DNA from: JAKVKY01 sp964293585
Lineage (GTDB): Bacteria; Bacillota; Negativicutes; Acidaminococcales; Acidaminococcaceae
DNA: 6,614 bases
Assembly: GCA_964293585.1 (NCBI GenBank)
Contig: CAXYYS010000090.1
Location: 1-6,614 of the forward strand
Direction of reading: 5' to 3'
Shown here: positions 5,860-6,614 of the stretch, in pieces
How the letters are laid out: each line of letters opens with the position of its first letter
Position numbering within the stretch: position 1 is the stretch's first letter
Program-made: the position numbers and the translations under genes
Notes under the pieces: generated by a model
Databases searched by the model: none
Seen by the model: only the letters and a program-made list of their open reading frames with translations
What the model was told of the DNA's origin: nothing

Positions 5860-5949
5860 TTAGATGCGACACAAAATGGGGATGCAGACACAATCGAACA
5901 AGGTCAGAGCGCTGACCATGGACATGATCAGAACCAGTAGTTTTTTCAT
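5860..5949 (-). CDS. 29-residue signal-peptide-like mini-ORF (possible leader or gene remnant)
   Basis: A strong AAGGAGG (5959-5965), 9 nt upstream, precedes an ATG opening a 29-codon frame. It starts MKKLLVLIMSMVSALTLFDC and ends VCIPILCRI. The basic start and long hydrophobic core look exactly like a signal peptide. LTLFDC at residues 15-20 resembles a lipobox in which Gly or Ala has been replaced by Asp before Cys. It stops before any mature domain, 20 nt ahead of the cupin ATG. It could be the remnant of a secreted protein or lipoprotein gene cut short by deletion or frameshift, a true membrane microprotein, or a translated leader that helps cupin translation. I do not recognise a homologue. 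The same frame extends upstream to 6048, but that would run through the promoter and lacks a binding site. Confidence 0.5.
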   Translation of the reverse strand: MKKLLVLIMSMVSALTLFDCVCIPILCRI

Positions 5950-5980
5950 GAGAAATCTCCTCCTTGTGTTTTCTGTTTCA

Positions 5981-6011
5981 AGGATAAACCTTGGAGTCCA
6001 GTCTATGTCAA
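5981..6011 (-). promoter_or_regulatory. MerR-family-type promoter/operator, 19-bp spacer
   Basis: Minus-strand TTGACA (6006-6011) and TATCCT (5981-5986) are separated by 19 bp, longer than the usual 17. The spacer region holds an imperfect dyad, CATAGACT-GG-ACTCCAAG. This closely follows the pattern TTGACTTAGAGTNNACTCTAAGGTTTATAC that I recall for MerR-family regulators of the AdhR-like group. Such regulators sit between -35 and -10 and untwist the DNA on activation. It would start transcription near 5974, just before the mini-ORF binding site. No merR gene is in the window. Confidence 0.72.
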
Positions 6012-6072
6012 GACTTTTTTTAGCCTCCGGTACTAGAAAAAAGTTCATGGTAAATTAAGCCATCGGGAACAT

Positions 6073-6105
6073 AAAAAAACCGGAGCACCGCAAGGTGCAT
6101 CCGGT
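6073..6105 (-). terminator. Terminator of the small cupin gene
   Basis: The inverted repeat 6079-6105 (11 and 12-nt arms, one bulge, GCAA/TTGC loop) is followed on the minus strand by a run of seven U's (6073-6079). It lies 13 nt after the stop of the cupin at 6119-6448. Its stem base, CCGGAGCA next to the A run, is nearly the same as that of the terminator at 5281-5318. Confidence 0.9.
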
Positions 6106-6118
6106 ATAGAAGTAGAAT

Positions 6119-6448
6119 CTACTGGTTGGCCACTACAGCATAGAAAAATAAATCCTTCTTGCTGTCATTAATGATGGTATGACTATGTCCTTTGGGGCAG
6201 TAATGGCAGATGCCGGCCTGAAGTTTCTCCTTCTGGCCGTCGTAGATAGCCGTGCCGGTTCCTTCCAGGACAAACACAATCTCACTGCTGGTCTCGTGTT
6301 TATGCAGACCCACAGAAGCTCCCGGTACCAGTTTTATCTTCATGATGCGCGCATGTTCATCCGTATACATTTTGGTCAGGAGTTCTTTTTCTCCACCGTA
6401 AAAACTTTTAATGGAAGTTTCAGGTATCTTTGCGAAATCTATGAGCAT
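6119..6448 (-). CDS. Small single-domain cupin (Cupin_2 type)
   Basis: A 109-residue protein consisting of little more than one conserved beta-barrel. Motif 1 is complete: G43-x5-H49-x-H51-x4-E56-x6-G63. Motif 2 is also complete: G79-x5-P85-x-G87-x2-H90-x3-N94. This gives the 3-His-1-Glu metal site His49, His51, Glu56 and His90. Such minimal cupins include isomerases, dioxygenases and small-ligand binding proteins; nothing here selects one, so no substrate is proposed. Cys81 and Cys84 lie close to motif 2. The frame reaches a GTG at 6469, but the ATG at 6448 is chosen because AAGGAGG (6457-6463) is 8 nt upstream. It forms a single-gene unit with its own promoter and terminator. It belongs to a different cupin subgroup from its neighbour, so the pair is not a recent duplication. 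Confidence 0.87.
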   Translation of the reverse strand: MLIDFAKIPETSIKSFYGGEKELLTKMYTDEHARIMKIKLVPGASVGLHKHETSSEIVFVLEGTGTAIYDGQKEKLQAGICHYCPKGHSHTIINDSKKDLFFYAVVANQ

Positions 6449-6456
6449 GATTGGTC

Positions 6457-6463
6457 CCTCCTT
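6457..6463 (-). promoter_or_regulatory. Ribosome binding site fixing the small cupin start at 6448
   Basis: Minus-strand AAGGAGG, 8 nt before the ATG. It lies inside the coding extension that a GTG start at 6469 would need, so the shorter protein is the likely product. Confidence 0.85.
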
Positions 6464-6495
6464 AGACACTCTGGCGTTGTTAACAGATCATACTG

Positions 6496-6521
6496 CAATT
6501 GTAGCTACAGCATTCAATTGT
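6496..6521 (-). repeat. Palindrome cluster in the small cupin leader
   Basis: Two copies of CAATTGT (6496-6502 and 6515-6521), 19 bp apart from start to start, enclose the perfect 10-bp palindrome TGTAGCTACA (6500-6509). They lie just downstream of the predicted transcription start and could be an operator or a leader hairpin. Confidence 0.45.
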
Positions 6522-6531
6522 ACCTATCTCT

Positions 6532-6560
6532 ATTATATAGTAAAAATAAGATTTAGTAAA
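6532..6560 (-). promoter_or_regulatory. Promoter of the small cupin gene
   Basis: Minus-strand TATAAT (6532-6537), 17-bp spacer, TTTACT (6555-6560, 4 of 6 to consensus) in AT-rich DNA. It predicts a leader of about 75 nt before the ATG at 6448. Confidence 0.7.
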
Positions 6561-6575
6561 AAACTAAAATTGCAA

Positions 6576-6588
6576 GTTCAAATTGAAC
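6576..6588. promoter_or_regulatory. 13-bp palindrome upstream of the small cupin promoter
   Basis: GTTCAA-A-TTGAAC has perfect 6-bp arms around one base, 15 bp upstream of the -35 box. The position suits an activator site, but no regulator can be named. Confidence 0.4.
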
Positions 6589-6614
6589 ACCTTTAACCAA
6601 ATAATTTAAGCTGC

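Noticed and set aside
5840..5893. N-terminal extension of the larger cupin to the ATG at 5893
   Set aside because: It would run across the mini-ORF and its own ribosome binding site; the ATG at 5839 has AGGAGG at ideal spacing.
6449..6469. GTG start at 6469 for the small cupin
   Set aside because: The strong AAGGAGG at 6457-6463 lies inside that extension and serves the ATG at 6448.
6179..6596. Plus-strand frames opposite the small cupin and its promoter
   Set aside because: Shadows; the lower part overlaps a complete cupin and the upper part is AT-rich regulatory DNA.

Overview
The window reads as ordinary chromosome of a low-to-mid GC, roughly 50% GC, anaerobe-like Firmicute. The evidence is strong AGGAGG-type ribosome binding sites, a short-form (433-residue) ThiC under a TPP riboswitch, U-tract terminators, and a shikimate/phenylalanine operon with a chorismate mutase-prephenate dehydratase fusion. 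A secreted TPR protein at the end of that operon would fit a diderm Firmicute such as Negativicutes (Acidaminococcaceae-like). That placement is inference from style, not from a marker gene.

Layout. From 1 to 3656 on the plus strand lies a tight five-gene unit: pheA (5'-truncated by the window edge), aroE, aroK, aroQ, then an exported six-repeat TPR protein. AroQ (DHQ to dehydroshikimate), AroE (to shikimate) and AroK (to shikimate-3-phosphate) are three steps of the shikimate pathway. The PheA P-protein takes chorismate through prephenate to phenylpyruvate, with an ACT domain for feedback by phenylalanine. A long-stem terminator with T tracts on both sides (3715-3767) separates this unit from the convergent thiC.

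From 3766 to 5253 on the minus strand is thiC (HMP-P synthase for thiamine) with its whole control region: a TTGTAA-N17-TATAAT promoter, a THI-box aptamer, and an intrinsic terminator that ends just before the thiC ribosome binding site.

From 5281 to 6614 on the minus strand are two separate small units, each with its own promoter and terminator. One encodes a (R)-mandelonitrile-lyase/CMD-type cupin preceded by a 29-codon signal-peptide-like ORF. It is driven by a promoter whose 19-bp spacer holds an imperfect dyad typical of MerR-family control. The other encodes a minimal single-domain cupin behind an AT-rich, palindrome-rich promoter region.

No mobile element, CRISPR array, tRNA or rRNA was seen. 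I found no convincing new system. The least explained part is the cupin region: the MerR-type promoter without a regulator gene in the window, the mini-ORF, and the palindrome cluster at the right end.
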